A stretch of DNA of 64,000 nucleotides from Psychrobacillus glaciei (GCF_008973485.1 NZ_CP031223.1:1178001-1242000); one strand, 5' to 3'; positions 26,214 through 36,200 are shown, numbered from the stretch's first letter. Notes: generated from the sequence alone by a model not told the origin. Translations and numbers: made by a program.

Positions 26214-28262
26214 ATGAATAATTCGGCAGAAAAAAAACTTGCTATTAATAATCACTTAGTTGATGTAATTCACCAAAATTCTCTGACATTTACTTTATTA
26301 ATAGAAAAAAATGAAAAAAGTGAGTTTTCCATTAAGTATGCTAATACTGCAGCAGCAAGTTTTTTTACCAATACTTTTCAAAGTCCACAACATTTTTTTT
26401 CAGAGAAAGTTTGGAATGAGTTGTTTTTATTAATAAATACTTTCGTAGATGAAGAGCGGAAAGTGGTTCATAATTTCCCGATTACTTTTCAAGATAGTTT
26501 ATATATATTTGATATTTCAATTGTTTCATTACAAGATGTCGCGAGCAATGTGTTTGGATTAACGATGATCAATAAGACCGAAAATGAAAAGGAAAAGATA
26601 GCATTAACAAAGATAAAAGAAAAATACTATTCACTAGTTGATAATAACACAGACCCCGTTTTACTAATTGATGAAGATGGAATTATTCGTTATTCCAATA
26701 TGGCCGCTTTAAAAATTTTAGGATACGATATGGAAAAACTCTTAAATTATCCAGTGGAACAATTTATAGAAGCAAACTCATTGAGAAATTTTAAAATTAT
26801 GTTAAAGCAAACGTTAAGTGGTTATGCTACTGAAATGCAAAATTGCCTTTTTCAACAAGATAATGGTCATTATTTACATTTACATTTGAAAGCAATTCCA
26901 ATCAAAAACGAAGACCACATAAATGAACTTCATCTAGTTATACGAGATACAACGATCAATTCAGAAGAAAAGGACAAATTATATTATTTAGCTTATCACG
27001 ACCAATTAACCGGTTTATGGAATCGACGAGCTTTAAAAGAGCATTTACGTGAAAATTTAAACAAGGTAGCAGAAGGATTAACAAATGAAATTGCTATTTT
27101 ACGAATTGACTTAGATCGATTCAAACTTATCAATGAATCGCTAGGTTATACTTATGGTGATGAGTTGTTGAAGAAAATTGCAGATCGACTTATTCTTTTT
27201 TTAGATAAATCAAGTAATTTATACAGGCAAAGTGGAGATGAATTCGTTTATATATTGAAAGGGAAATCGAGAGAAGAGACGAGTTTATTTGCAGAAAGTA
27301 TATTAAAAGAACTGTCGAAGCCAATTTTCTTAGATTATCAAGAATATTTTGTTACTGCATCTATCGGAATTTCTATGTACCCTTATGATGGGAAAAAAAT
27401 GGACGAGCTGCTCATTAAAGCAGACCAGGCTTTATACGTCGCGAAAGACAGAGGAAGAGCACATTATCGTTACTATCAACAGCAAATGAATTTGTCTTTT
27501 CCGAACGAAGCATTAATGGAATCTCATTTAAGGAGAGCAATTGAAAAAGAAGAACTTTCTATTCATTTTCAGCCTCAAGTAGATTTAGTAACAGATGAGA
27601 TTAATTCTTTTGAGGCTTTGCTTCGTTGGAATAATCGGAAGTTTGGTTATGTTACTCCTATGCAATTTATTCCGTTAGCTGAGGAATCGGGCATGATTAT
27701 GCAAATAGGTGATTGGGTATTAGAAGAAGTTTGTATACAATTAAAGTACTGGCAAGAAAAAGGTCATCGTCCTGTTAGAATTGCCGTAAATATTTCACCA
27801 AAACAATTTAAGCAAGAAAACTTTGCTATGAAAATACTGGAAAAAATTAATAAGTATCAAATAAGTCCTTGTTCTTTAGAAGTTGAAATTACTGAAAGTG
27901 CAATGACAGATATGCAAGATACTTTTGCGATGCTAAAAGAATTGAAGGACATAGGAGTAATCATTTCTATTGATGACTTTGGTACAGGTTATTCATCTTT
28001 AAGCTACTTGAAGAAATACCCTATTGATATTATTAAAATTGACCAATCATTTATTAAGGATATTGAATCAGATGAAAAAAATGCAGCAATTGCAACAATG
28101 ATTATTCGTCTTGCTCATAGTTTAGGAATGGAAGTTATAGCAGAAGGTGTGGAAAAGGATAAGCAAGTAGATATATTAAAGGCAGCAAATTGTCAAAAAG
28201 CACAAGGCTATTTTTTTAGTAGACCTATACCGATTGCAGATATTAATGAGGCTTATATGTAG
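26214..28262 (+). CDS. PAS-GGDEF-EAL cyclic-di-GMP protein
   Basis: 682 residues from ATG 26214, preceded by GGAGG. A first sensor-like region (1-120), a PAS domain (about 125-240, DPVLLIDEDGIIRYSN), a GGDEF domain (250-415) with the signature written SGDEF in LYRQSGDEFVYI, and an EAL domain (430-680). The EAL part keeps EALLRW, NISPKQF, EITESAM, DDFGTGYSS, IDQSFIKD and AEGVE, so phosphodiesterase activity is likely. The SGDEF variant is still active in some proteins, so both activities are possible. No membrane helix. It sits where B. subtilis carries ykuC-ykuE, a local replacement. A terminator follows. Confidence 0.92.
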   Translation: MNNSAEKKLAINNHLVDVIHQNSLTFTLLIEKNEKSEFSIKYANTAAASFFTNTFQSPQHFFSEKVWNELFLLINTFVDEERKVVHNFPITFQDSLYIFDISIVSLQDVASNVFGLTMINKTENEKEKIALTKIKEKYYSLVDNNTDPVLLIDEDGIIRYSNMAALKILGYDMEKLLNYPVEQFIEANSLRNFKIMLKQTLSGYATEMQNCLFQQDNGHYLHLHLKAIPIKNEDHINELHLVIRDTTINSEEKDKLYYLAYHDQLTGLWNRRALKEHLRENLNKVAEGLTNEIAILRIDLDRFKLINESLGYTYGDELLKKIADRLILFLDKSSNLYRQSGDEFVYILKGKSREETSLFAESILKELSKPIFLDYQEYFVTASIGISMYPYDGKKMDELLIKADQALYVAKDRGRAHYRYYQQQMNLSFPNEALMESHLRRAIEKEELSIHFQPQVDLVTDEINSFEALLRWNNRKFGYVTPMQFIPLAEESGMIMQIGDWVLEEVCIQLKYWQEKGHRPVRIAVNISPKQFKQENFAMKILEKINKYQISPCSLEVEITESAMTDMQDTFAMLKELKDIGVIISIDDFGTGYSSLSYLKKYPIDIIKIDQSFIKDIESDEKNAAIATMIIRLAHSLGMEVIAEGVEKDKQVDILKAANCQKAQGYFFSRPIPIADINEAYM

Positions 28263-28267
28263 AATAC

Positions 28268-28306
28268 AAAACCGTAAATTTCTTTTAAGAGATTTACGGT
28301 TTTTCT
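28268..28306 (+). terminator. Terminator of the GGDEF-EAL gene
   Basis: AAACCGTAAATTTCTT and AAGAGATTTACGGTTT form a long stem, followed by TTCTTTTATTTTT. Confidence 0.85.
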
Positions 28307-28368
28307 TTTATTTTTATGATAAAATAATGAGTGAATATTCATTCAATTTAAAAGAGGGGTGTAGAGTG

Positions 28369-29136
28369 ATGTTAAAGGGAAAAACCATTATAGTTACTGG
28401 CGGCTCAAATGGAATGGGAAAGTATATGGCAATGAAATTTGTTTCTGAAGGAGCAAATGTTGTCATAACAGGACGAGATATAGAAAAGCTAGAACATGCT
28501 AAGAAAGAAATTGAGGTATATGGTAATACTATTTCTGTTTTTCAAATGGATGTACGTAATCCGGAGCATGTCTCAGGAATGATCGACTTTACAGATAAAA
28601 CCTATGGTCAAATTGATGGATTAGTAAATAATGCAGCAGGTAATTTTATTGTGAATACGGAAAAGCTGTCTCCAAATGGTTGGAAATCAGTAATTGATAT
28701 TGTATTAAATGGAACATTTTACTGCTCAAATGCTGTTGGAAACTACTGGATTGAAAAAGGGCGAAAAGGTTCTATATTAAATATGCTTGCAACTTATGCG
28801 TGGGGGGCTGGAGCAGGTATAGCTCATTCTGCAGCGGCAAAAGCTGGAGTGATGTCACTTACACGAACTCTTGCCGTAGAATGGGGTTCTAGATATGGAA
28901 TTCGAGTGAATGGTATTGCACCAGGTCCAATTGAGCGAACTGGTGGAGCAGAAAGGCTCTGGGAATCGGAAGAGGCAGCAAATAGAACACTTAAATCAGT
29001 ACCTCTTGGCCGCCTTGGTAAACCGGAAGAAATTGCTGAACTTGCAGCGTTTATATTGTCCGAGAAGGCTTCCTATATGAATGGTGAAATTGTAACATTA
29101 GATGGTGGTCAGTGGTTGAACCAATTTCCATTCTAA
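28369..29136 (+). CDS. fadH: 2,4-dienoyl-CoA reductase (short-chain dehydrogenase)
   Basis: 255 residues from ATG 28369 (GTG 28366 is also possible), after a GAGGGGTG site. Short-chain dehydrogenase with cofactor loop TGGSNGMGK, NNAAGNF, and an active region ATYAWGAGAGIAHSAAAKAG, which is the sequence type of B. subtilis FadH (YkuF): the tyrosine precedes rather than follows a Ser in the usual YxxxK pattern, as in dienoyl-CoA reductases. It would reduce 2,4-dienoyl-CoA with NADPH so unsaturated fatty acids can be degraded. It stands in its B. subtilis neighbourhood (cheV, ykyB, darB, ccpC). Confidence 0.9.
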   Translation: MLKGKTIIVTGGSNGMGKYMAMKFVSEGANVVITGRDIEKLEHAKKEIEVYGNTISVFQMDVRNPEHVSGMIDFTDKTYGQIDGLVNNAAGNFIVNTEKLSPNGWKSVIDIVLNGTFYCSNAVGNYWIEKGRKGSILNMLATYAWGAGAGIAHSAAAKAGVMSLTRTLAVEWGSRYGIRVNGIAPGPIERTGGAERLWESEEAANRTLKSVPLGRLGKPEEIAELAAFILSEKASYMNGEIVTLDGGQWLNQFPF

Positions 29137-29245
29137 AAAATTATCAATAGTTTGTAAGCGATTCCATAGTTTTTTATTCCTTGCATATGCTATCATAGTT
29201 ATATAGGTTATGTTTTCATATAATGAAAACAAACAAAGGAGTAGA

Positions 29246-29692
29246 ATGCGAATGATTTCTGTAAGCAACAAAGACTTTTTACAAATTCCAATTGAGGATT
29301 ACATCATCTCTGCAGAGAAAGTAGCTCATGTCCAATTAGGTAATAACGCGGAGCATGCGTTGTTAGTATTAACAAAAACGGGATACTCTTCTATACCTGT
29401 TTTGGATGTGAAATATCGACTTCAAGGATTAATAAGTACCCAACAAATAACGGATGAAATTTTAGGATTAGAGCATATTGAATATGAAAGACTACCTTTA
29501 TTAAAAGTAGATGACATAATGAAAACAGATCTACCGACAATTCATGTAACAGAAAAATTTCAAAAAGGGTTGGATTTATTAGTTAATAACCCTTATGTGT
29601 GTGTTGTAGATGATGAACGAACTTTTATAGGAATTCTAACAAGAAGAGTGATATTAAAACAAATGAAAAAATATTTATATCAACACGAGTAA
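29246..29692 (+). CDS. darB: CBS-domain protein DarB (YkuL), c-di-AMP receptor
   Basis: About 148 residues with two CBS domains: the first around EKVAHVQLGNNAEHALLVL and SSIPVLDVKYRLQGLIS, the second from VDDIMKTDLPTIHVTEKF to GILTRRVILK. YkuL was renamed DarB/CbpB when shown to bind c-di-AMP and to act on Rel and pyruvate carboxylase; that role is from the B. subtilis protein. AAAGGAG lies 4 bases before ATG 29246 and 10 before ATG 29252; either may be the start. Position before ccpC matches B. subtilis ykuL-ykuM. Confidence 0.9.
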   Translation: MRMISVSNKDFLQIPIEDYIISAEKVAHVQLGNNAEHALLVLTKTGYSSIPVLDVKYRLQGLISTQQITDEILGLEHIEYERLPLLKVDDIMKTDLPTIHVTEKFQKGLDLLVNNPYVCVVDDERTFIGILTRRVILKQMKKYLYQHE

Positions 29693-29710
29693 TAAGGAAT
29701 ATGAGTAATA

Positions 29711-29745
29711 GAAGAAGGCCTAGCACCAAAGGCTTTCTTTTTTTT
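29711..29745 (+). terminator. Terminator of darB
   Basis: AAGAAGGCCT and AAGGCTTTCTT around AGCACCA, followed by eight T residues. Confidence 0.75.
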
Positions 29746-29795
29746 GAAATGAGGATTTTTTTGATAAGTAAAACAACAAAACGACAGTAACAAAT

Positions 29796-31009
29796 CAGGT
29801 CTGTTGATTAATCACTTTCTTACACAAAATACTTGTAAGGAAAGCATTAAAATCTTCGTTAGAATTTGTTTGTTTTCGTTTCGGTTTGGACGAAGGTACA
29901 ATTTCGACACACAGTGTTTTTGTTATTATGCATTATATAGAACGGATTTTTTATATAGTGCGCACTAATTAATCAGTAACCGTAGGATTTCCACTGCAGG
30001 GCGGACGCTTTCCGCCGGGTGAGCGATGAGCCATCGCCGACGCTACGCGTTCGCTGCAATGGCTCATCTGTCTCACTCATGAGGCCACTGAAAAAGTGAC
30101 TAAAAATTTGAATTTAAAAATCTTGAAAATTCTTACCCCCACTTTCATAGGTATAAACCTTGAGAATAAGTAGAGTTACCCCCACTTTAGTAGCTAAGAA
30201 TAGTACTTTTTTGGGAATGAGTTTTTATGAAATTTTCATTTTCGGGAAAATTGGACTTTTTCAGTGGCCTCTCACTCATCCGGCTGGAGTCGCCGCACTT
30301 CCGCTGCAATCCCATAGGACTTTGCTAACTATTCAATAACACCAGATACAATTGTCCGATAAATTATGAGCAACATTGGATACTTTTTTCGCAACATTAA
30401 GAGGCATATGCACAATATAGGACGTGGTACTTGCAACATTCTTGGACATTTGCGCAATATATTGATTGCTTGTACCCAATACTAATAATCTCATGTCAAG
30501 TTAAAGCTTTGTTATAAGACAAACGTCTTTATTTATAGGTTTAATTTGGCATGGGATGACACCTATTAAGGTACAATATCCATATATTTCAGCATAACGG
30601 AAGCTATCTTGCGATTTAGGTGTATGATCTTGCCATTAGCGGTTTCTATCTTGCAATTAGCGAAAAATAAGCATGCATCTTATAATCGAAAGCGTCTATC
30701 CTGTGGTAACGAATCCTAATTGCTCATAATTTACGTGACAGCACTTACTAAATAGCCGGCAACTCACGTTGATTGTAGCGTAAGGCGGCGACTCCTGCCG
30801 GAATAGCAAATAAATTTTGCAACGAAAGCGAAGCGGCTGAAGCCATGCCGGCGGAAAGCGTCCGGCCTGAAGCGGAAATCAAAGCGAAAACCAACGAGTG
30901 TGCACATATAAACACTGCGTTCCTAAGGGCGATGCTAGTTTATATAGATGCTGCATGGATAAAGTTAAGTGGTAATTGATTGGCCATTTTTGGCTAATCA
31001 ACAGACCTG
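29796..31009. mobile_element. Non-coding TIR element, copy A (with nested MITE)
   Basis: 1214 bp. Ends are CAGGTCTGTTGATTA and TAATCAACAGACCTG, perfect 15-base inverted repeats. Flanks are GTAACAAAT (29787-29795) and GAAACAAAT (31010-31018), a 9 bp target duplication with one difference. Inside are two GC-rich modules pointing at each other (about 29985-30320 and 30760-30890), a nested MITE (30081-30271), and two clusters of short repeated words (30363-30470 and 30608-30710). It matches copy B along almost its whole length in reverse. No frame of 60 codons. Confidence 0.88.
30081..30271. mobile_element. Small nested MITE, copy 1
   Basis: 191 bp with 17-base perfect inverted ends, GAGGCCACTGAAAAAGT and ACTTTTTCAGTGGCCTC, and an exact 8 bp target duplication TCACTCAT (30073-30080 and 30272-30279). 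It interrupts the GC-rich module of element A. The ends look like those of an insertion sequence, so it is probably a deleted derivative mobilised in trans. Two copies of TTACCCCCACTTT-like words lie inside. Confidence 0.9.
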
Positions 31010-31073
31010 GAAACAAATATTAAATAGCCTTTGTACTTGTATTTGGAATACCTAAAAAGAAGGGAGCATAAAT

Positions 31074-31949
31074 ATGACTTCGGATTTCCTAATTATTAAA
31101 ATATTGGCGGAAGAACAAAATATGCGAAAAGCAGCAGAGCGACTGTTTTTATCTCAACCAGCTCTTTCATTACGCTTACAAACGATTGAAAAAGATTGGA
31201 ACGCGAAACTTTTCTTGCGTTCACAAAAAGGGTTAACTCCTACGCCAGCTGGGGAGCTTGTGATCGAGTTCGCAAATAACCTTATTTTGCAAAAAGAAGA
31301 AGTATTAGAGAGCATTCAATCGTTAACTTCCAAAGTACATGGTACTTTAAAAATTGCCTGTGCCTCTATAGTTGGACAAAATTGGTTACCTAAAGTATTA
31401 AAGGATTTTGTACAAACGTATCCTGAAGCGAAAATTTCCCTCCTTACCGGCTGGAGCTCTGAAATTGTAAAATCTCTTTACGATGGAGAAGCACATATTG
31501 GAATTGTGCGTGGACAAACGGATTGGAAAGGAACAAAAATGCATCTGTTTCGAGATACACTTTATTTAGTTGATAAAGAGATGACTTCTGTTGAAGATGT
31601 ATTAACAACAGAAAAGCCATTTATTCAATTTAAAAGTGATTCGAACTATTATCAAGAAATTCAACAATGGTGGCAAAAACACTTTTCTACTAATCCAAAA
31701 AGACAAATAATTGTGGACCAAATCGAAACATGTAAACAAATGGCCTTAAATGGAATTGGTTATGCAATTCTTCCATCTATTACACTGAATGGTCATGAAG
31801 ATGTACATAAAATACCTTTAACAAATCAAGAAGAGCAATTTGAGTTAACTAGGGATACATGGTTAATCGGTTACGATGCAACATTTGAACTTCCTCAAGT
31901 AGATGCGTTTGTTAAAATTGTTAATAAACACGCAAAAAAGTTCCATTAA
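31074..31949 (+). CDS. ccpC: LysR-type regulator CcpC
   Basis: 291 residues. N-terminal winged helix with EEQNMRKAAERLFLSQPALS and the recognition helix LSLRLQTIEK, then LRSQKGLTPTPAGE and the effector domain (SLLTGWSSEIVKSLYDGE, HIGIVRGQ). These phrases are what I recall of CcpC (YkuM), the citrate-responsive repressor of aconitase and citrate synthase genes. Length is right for the family. It follows darB as in B. subtilis, but element A now separates them. GGGAGC precedes the ATG. The target genes are not in the window. Confidence 0.92.
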   Translation: MTSDFLIIKILAEEQNMRKAAERLFLSQPALSLRLQTIEKDWNAKLFLRSQKGLTPTPAGELVIEFANNLILQKEEVLESIQSLTSKVHGTLKIACASIVGQNWLPKVLKDFVQTYPEAKISLLTGWSSEIVKSLYDGEAHIGIVRGQTDWKGTKMHLFRDTLYLVDKEMTSVEDVLTTEKPFIQFKSDSNYYQEIQQWWQKHFSTNPKRQIIVDQIETCKQMALNGIGYAILPSITLNGHEDVHKIPLTNQEEQFELTRDTWLIGYDATFELPQVDAFVKIVNKHAKKFH

Positions 31950-32018
31950 CCATTAGAGAAAGGAACTTCCAATTGAAATTAACGTACTAATACATATAAA
32001 GGTAAGGGAGGACTATAT

Positions 32019-34427
32019 ATGTTTATCCGAAAGTTTTCGTTGTTTTTAACAGCACTTTTAATATACTTCACATTACTACCGACAATTGATGCTTTAGCAG
32101 CTCCTAACTTACAAGTAAAAGCAACGGCTGGCTTTAATGGAAAAGCTAAATATGGAGAGGGTTTGCCAATCAACATAACCGTGGAAAATAAAGGGGATGC
32201 TTTTTCGGGGGATATAGTACTTGATATTTCAGAGTCATATAATCTTGGCAATGCACAAGCAATCCCTTTTGAAATTGGAACAGGAGAAACAAAGACAATT
32301 CAAATAGTTGCATCTGGATTGACAGAAGACTATATGTATCAAGGATCTAATGCTCAGTTAATCCATTTTTACGAAGATGGTTGGAAAAAAGGAAAATCAA
32401 TCGATTATAAAGGCACAAAAAATTTAAGAGCCACTTTTGTAGACCCAGCTACTATTTTTTATCTTACATTAACAAATAGTGCAGACCGTTTAAGAGTACT
32501 TAGTCAAATTAAACAACAAAACCAATTAAGTCGAGAAGTGATTCATGTAGCTCAATTGAGTAATTTCCCATTACCACTGGAAGCGACAGCATGGCAAATG
32601 GCTGATTACATCATAATCGATGAATTTGTTTTGGCTGATTTAGCAGAGAAACAACAGCAGGCACTAATTGATTATATAGGTAGTGGCGGAAATATTGTAG
32701 TTGGGGCTTCCGATAACACAACTGCAGAACTAGGAAAGATTGGAGAGTTCTTACCGTTAACACTACAAACAAACACTAAAACGTTAGCAGCAGAAAAAGT
32801 TCGTGCTTTTACCGCGAATAACTTATTGTCAAATGATTTAAAAGTCACTAATGCTTCGCTGAATGAAGGGGCTACACAACTACTTGATCTTGATGGAACA
32901 ATATTAGCTGCAAAGAAAAAATTAGGTAGTGGTACGATCATCCAAACAACATTTTCACTTGGGGATGAGCCTTTAGCAAAAGACCCAGTATATAGCGACT
33001 TAATGGCTACTATTTTGCAGTCTATTAAAATACAAAATACTTCAAGTATGTATGGCTCCAATTACAACACTAAAGACCAATTAGTATATGAATTAGGAAG
33101 TACAAATTCCTTATTCAGTTCGTTTAAAGTATCAACACCATTAATGATCGTTATTGTTTTAGTGTATATGATCTTAGTTGGACCGCTATTATATATTATA
33201 TTGAAAAGAAAAGACAAAAGAGAATTTGCCTGGGGCATAATTCCATTAACAGCTATTGTTGCCTCAGCTGCAATCTTTGGCTATGGAGCTAAGGATCGTA
33301 TTGCACGTCCACAAGTTCAGCAATCTTCCTTTCTTTATGTCAATGAAGATAAAAGTATAAATGGATATTATGTGGAATCACTTTTAAGCAATAAAAGTGG
33401 AGAGTTTTCTTTTGAAGCTCCTTCCTCTACAACAATGGTCGCCCAAAGAAATACGAATTCGTTCACTGGACAGTCTCCTAACATACATGAAAAAGCCATT
33501 TTAGAAAAACATGCGACAAATAGTGAGTTGACTTTTAGAGACGTAGCTTACTGGTCCGTATCTTCTTTTCTAGGAGATGCACATCTTCAAAATGTTGGGA
33601 ACTTTACAGTCGATCTTCGTGTAGAAGCCGGTAAAATAATTGGAACAGTTCAAAATGATTTTCCTTTCACACTAAAAGATGCATCTATATGGTCGGGAAG
33701 TAAACTGATTAAACTAGGAGATCTTCAACCTGGGGAAAAAATAGAAGTGAATAAAGAACTTGGATCTGTCATGTTAACACCTACTTCGAACCCGTATATT
33801 AATCGAAACTACGGCATGCCAGTACCAAATGTAGATGATTTATTTGATCAAAGAAAACAGTCCTTATACGCTTCTAGTCAAATGTTTAATCAACTAGGAA
33901 CTAGCCCAGCAGTAACTGCATTTTCAGAAGATAATATTATTCCAATTGAATTGAAAAACAAGAAAGTAGAAATGTCTGCACTTCATTTAATTATTCAACC
34001 ATTTAAAGCAGAGACTATTTTGGCAGGGGATTTTGTACTTCCTGCAAGTACGTTTACTGTAAATGTGAATACAGATACTTCTGGAAAGTATATGCAGCCA
34101 GTTGAAAATAGTAATTTAGAGTGGAATTTGGAAGATGGAGAATATAATGTATACTGGAAAATTGCCGAAACAATTCCTACTGATAAAATAACATGGACGC
34201 AATTGCAAATAGCAAATACAGATCGTAATTCGCAAACTATTGAAATTTGGAATACTGCAACTCAAGCTTTTGAAGAAATTGACGAAAGTAGATATACAGT
34301 AACTGAAAATATTCAAAACTATCTTAACCATTCAGGAGAAATATATTACAAATTGCATAAAAAATCTGTTCAAGGAGATTCATTTACGAGACTTCCAGAA
34401 ATACGTTTAAAAGGAGAGGTTCAATAA
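32019..34427 (+). CDS. Large membrane-anchored exported protein (first gene of the ABC/MoxR/vWA operon)
   Basis: 802 residues after a GGGAGGAC ribosome site. A signal peptide (about 1-28, ending near DALAAP) leads into an extracellular beta-rich domain (ITVENKGDAFSGDIVLDIS), a GATase-like stretch (ADYIIIDEFVLADL, YIGSGGNIVVGA), two membrane helices (about 372-415), and a second outer domain to the end. I do not recognise a named family. Its stop shares one base with the ABC ATPase start, so it is surely part of that operon. The GATase-like stretch resembles one in the last protein of the operon (near 42240-42400), hinting at a common fold. Function unknown; an envelope sensor or scaffold is a guess. 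Confidence 0.85.
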   Translation: MFIRKFSLFLTALLIYFTLLPTIDALAAPNLQVKATAGFNGKAKYGEGLPINITVENKGDAFSGDIVLDISESYNLGNAQAIPFEIGTGETKTIQIVASGLTEDYMYQGSNAQLIHFYEDGWKKGKSIDYKGTKNLRATFVDPATIFYLTLTNSADRLRVLSQIKQQNQLSREVIHVAQLSNFPLPLEATAWQMADYIIIDEFVLADLAEKQQQALIDYIGSGGNIVVGASDNTTAELGKIGEFLPLTLQTNTKTLAAEKVRAFTANNLLSNDLKVTNASLNEGATQLLDLDGTILAAKKKLGSGTIIQTTFSLGDEPLAKDPVYSDLMATILQSIKIQNTSSMYGSNYNTKDQLVYELGSTNSLFSSFKVSTPLMIVIVLVYMILVGPLLYIILKRKDKREFAWGIIPLTAIVASAAIFGYGAKDRIARPQVQQSSFLYVNEDKSINGYYVESLLSNKSGEFSFEAPSSTTMVAQRNTNSFTGQSPNIHEKAILEKHATNSELTFRDVAYWSVSSFLGDAHLQNVGNFTVDLRVEAGKIIGTVQNDFPFTLKDASIWSGSKLIKLGDLQPGEKIEVNKELGSVMLTPTSNPYINRNYGMPVPNVDDLFDQRKQSLYASSQMFNQLGTSPAVTAFSEDNIIPIELKNKKVEMSALHLIIQPFKAETILAGDFVLPASTFTVNVNTDTSGKYMQPVENSNLEWNLEDGEYNVYWKIAETIPTDKITWTQLQIANTDRNSQTIEIWNTATQAFEEIDESRYTVTENIQNYLNHSGEIYYKLHKKSVQGDSFTRLPEIRLKGEVQ

Positions 34428-35356
34428 TGATTGAGATTCAAGGATTAACGAAAAAATACGGTTCCTTTTATGCTTTAAATGATTTGAACCTCACTTTAAA
34501 TGAAGGAACAGTATTCGGATTTGTTGGGGCAAATGGAGCAGGCAAGTCTACGACATTTTCTATACTTGCAACGCTTTTGCAGCCAACTGCAGGAGATGCT
34601 TTTGTTAATGGAAAAAGTGTGAAAACGGAAGCGCATGAAGTTCGCAAGCAAATAGGCTATATGCCAGACTTTTTTGGTGTTTATGACCAATTAAAAGCAA
34701 ATGAGTATTTAGATTTTTATGGTGCAAGTTACGGAATAGCAGAATCTGAAAGAGAGAAGTTAATACCTCAATTATTAGAGCTTGTTAACTTAACACATAA
34801 GCGCTATGAATACGTTGATCTGTTATCACGTGGTATGAAACAACGTTTATGTTTGGCACGTGCACTTATACATGATCCTAAAGTGTTAATACTGGATGAA
34901 CCTGCTTCTGGACTTGATCCTCGCGCACGAGTGGAAATGAGGGATATTTTAAGGCAATTAAAAGATATGGGGAAAACAATATTAATCTCTTCGCATATAT
35001 TGCCAGAGCTTGCCGAAATGTGCGATGAGATTGGGGTTATCGACGGCGGGAGACTAATTGCACATGGTTCGGTTGCGGAAATCCAAGCCCAACTTGCAGG
35101 AGAAAGAAAAATTACCGTAAAAATAAAAGGATTATTAGAAAATGCAGTTACATTTTTTGAAGAAGATCCTTTTGCTTCCAAAGTAGAAATACAGCTGGAG
35201 AAAAATAGTATTATTTTTAATTATCGGGGAACAGAAGAAGATCAAATTAACTTATTGAAGAAAGCTTTGGAGCATAATTTAAGGGTTATATCTTTCTCAG
35301 AAGCAGAAACCAACCTTGAAGATGTCTTTATGGAAATTACGAAAGGGGCGAAATAA
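34427..35356 (+). CDS. ABC transporter ATP-binding protein
   Basis: 309 residues: Walker A GANGAGKST, Q loop, signature LSRGMKQRL, Walker B VLILDEPASGLDPR, and the switch histidine in SSHILPEL. The C-terminal 80 residues form the extra domain usual in ABC-2 type exporters. It pairs with the permease gene that follows. In this gene order the exporter is part of a MoxR/vWA operon, so the substrate may be an envelope protein or a lipid-linked molecule; that is inference. Start ATG overlaps the previous stop (TAATG). Confidence 0.95.
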   Translation: MIEIQGLTKKYGSFYALNDLNLTLNEGTVFGFVGANGAGKSTTFSILATLLQPTAGDAFVNGKSVKTEAHEVRKQIGYMPDFFGVYDQLKANEYLDFYGASYGIAESEREKLIPQLLELVNLTHKRYEYVDLLSRGMKQRLCLARALIHDPKVLILDEPASGLDPRARVEMRDILRQLKDMGKTILISSHILPELAEMCDEIGVIDGGRLIAHGSVAEIQAQLAGERKITVKIKGLLENAVTFFEEDPFASKVEIQLEKNSIIFNYRGTEEDQINLLKKALEHNLRVISFSEAETNLEDVFMEITKGAK

Positions 35357-35357
35357 A

Positions 35358-36200
35358 ATGAAACCATCCTTTTCAAATCCGGTATTAAAAAAAGAGATTA
35401 AGTTACGCTTTCGTTCGCTTAAAAGCTTTACTGGGATTCTTTTTTATTTAATTGCGATGTGTATTTTTGTTTTTGGCTTTATTATGCTTACTACATCCTT
35501 TACTGGTACTGGTTATTTCCGGCCAGAAGAAAGCTTTTTGATGTTTGCTATGCTGACGTATATTCAACTAGGGCTTATTCTCTTTATTACCCCAGGCTTA
35601 ACGGCAGGTGCTATTAGTACGGAGCGTGAGAAACAAACATTAAACATTTTACTAACAACGTCTCAAACTTCGTTTCAAATCATTATGGGAAAATTAACTT
35701 CGTCTATTGCATTTCTTCTTTTGTTATTAGTGGCTGGGCTACCTATTTATAGTCTAGTTTTCCTTTTTGGTGGAGTATCTCCAAGTCAGCTTGGAATCAT
35801 TTTCTTATTCTTCTTTTTAACCATGCTTGCTATTGGCGGGATAGGAATTATGTATTCCACGATTATTCGTAAAACGATTGTAGCAATGATTGCAACGTAT
35901 GGAACAATGATTTTCCTAACTGCTGTCACTGGTTTTATATATCTAGTTATAACAGGGATGAATAGTATGGTAACTGGAACACTCACTTCATCGCCAATCG
36001 GTCACTTTTTTGCAAGTATTAATCCGATAGTTTTAATGCTTACGCTTATTTCTCAAGGATCAGATAGTTTTATTAGTCAATCTACACTAGTAGACTTTCC
36101 AATTTGGGCAGGATATACGATTTTTTATGCTTGCGTAACTATATTAACTATCTTTATTGCAGTGAAAAAGCTGCGCGTTAATATGAAACGTACAAGATGA
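35358..36200 (+). CDS. ABC-2 type permease
   Basis: About 280 residues from ATG 35358, after GAAAGGGGCG, 1 base past the ATPase stop. Six hydrophobic helices: 24-45, 65-85, 110-130, 140-165, 175-200 and near the end. The segment ISTEREKQTLNILLTTSQT is the typical coupling region of ABC-2 permeases. It probably forms a homodimer with two ATPase subunits. No substrate can be told from the sequence. Confidence 0.92.
   Translation: MKPSFSNPVLKKEIKLRFRSLKSFTGILFYLIAMCIFVFGFIMLTTSFTGTGYFRPEESFLMFAMLTYIQLGLILFITPGLTAGAISTEREKQTLNILLTTSQTSFQIIMGKLTSSIAFLLLLLVAGLPIYSLVFLFGGVSPSQLGIIFLFFFLTMLAIGGIGIMYSTIIRKTIVAMIATYGTMIFLTAVTGFIYLVITGMNSMVTGTLTSSPIGHFFASINPIVLMLTLISQGSDSFISQSTLVDFPIWAGYTIFYACVTILTIFIAVKKLRVNMKRTR

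Noticed and set aside
29796-31009. Element A as an insertion sequence with a broken transposase
   Set aside because: No frame or frameshifted pair of frames resembles a transposase; even short DDE-like stretches are missing.
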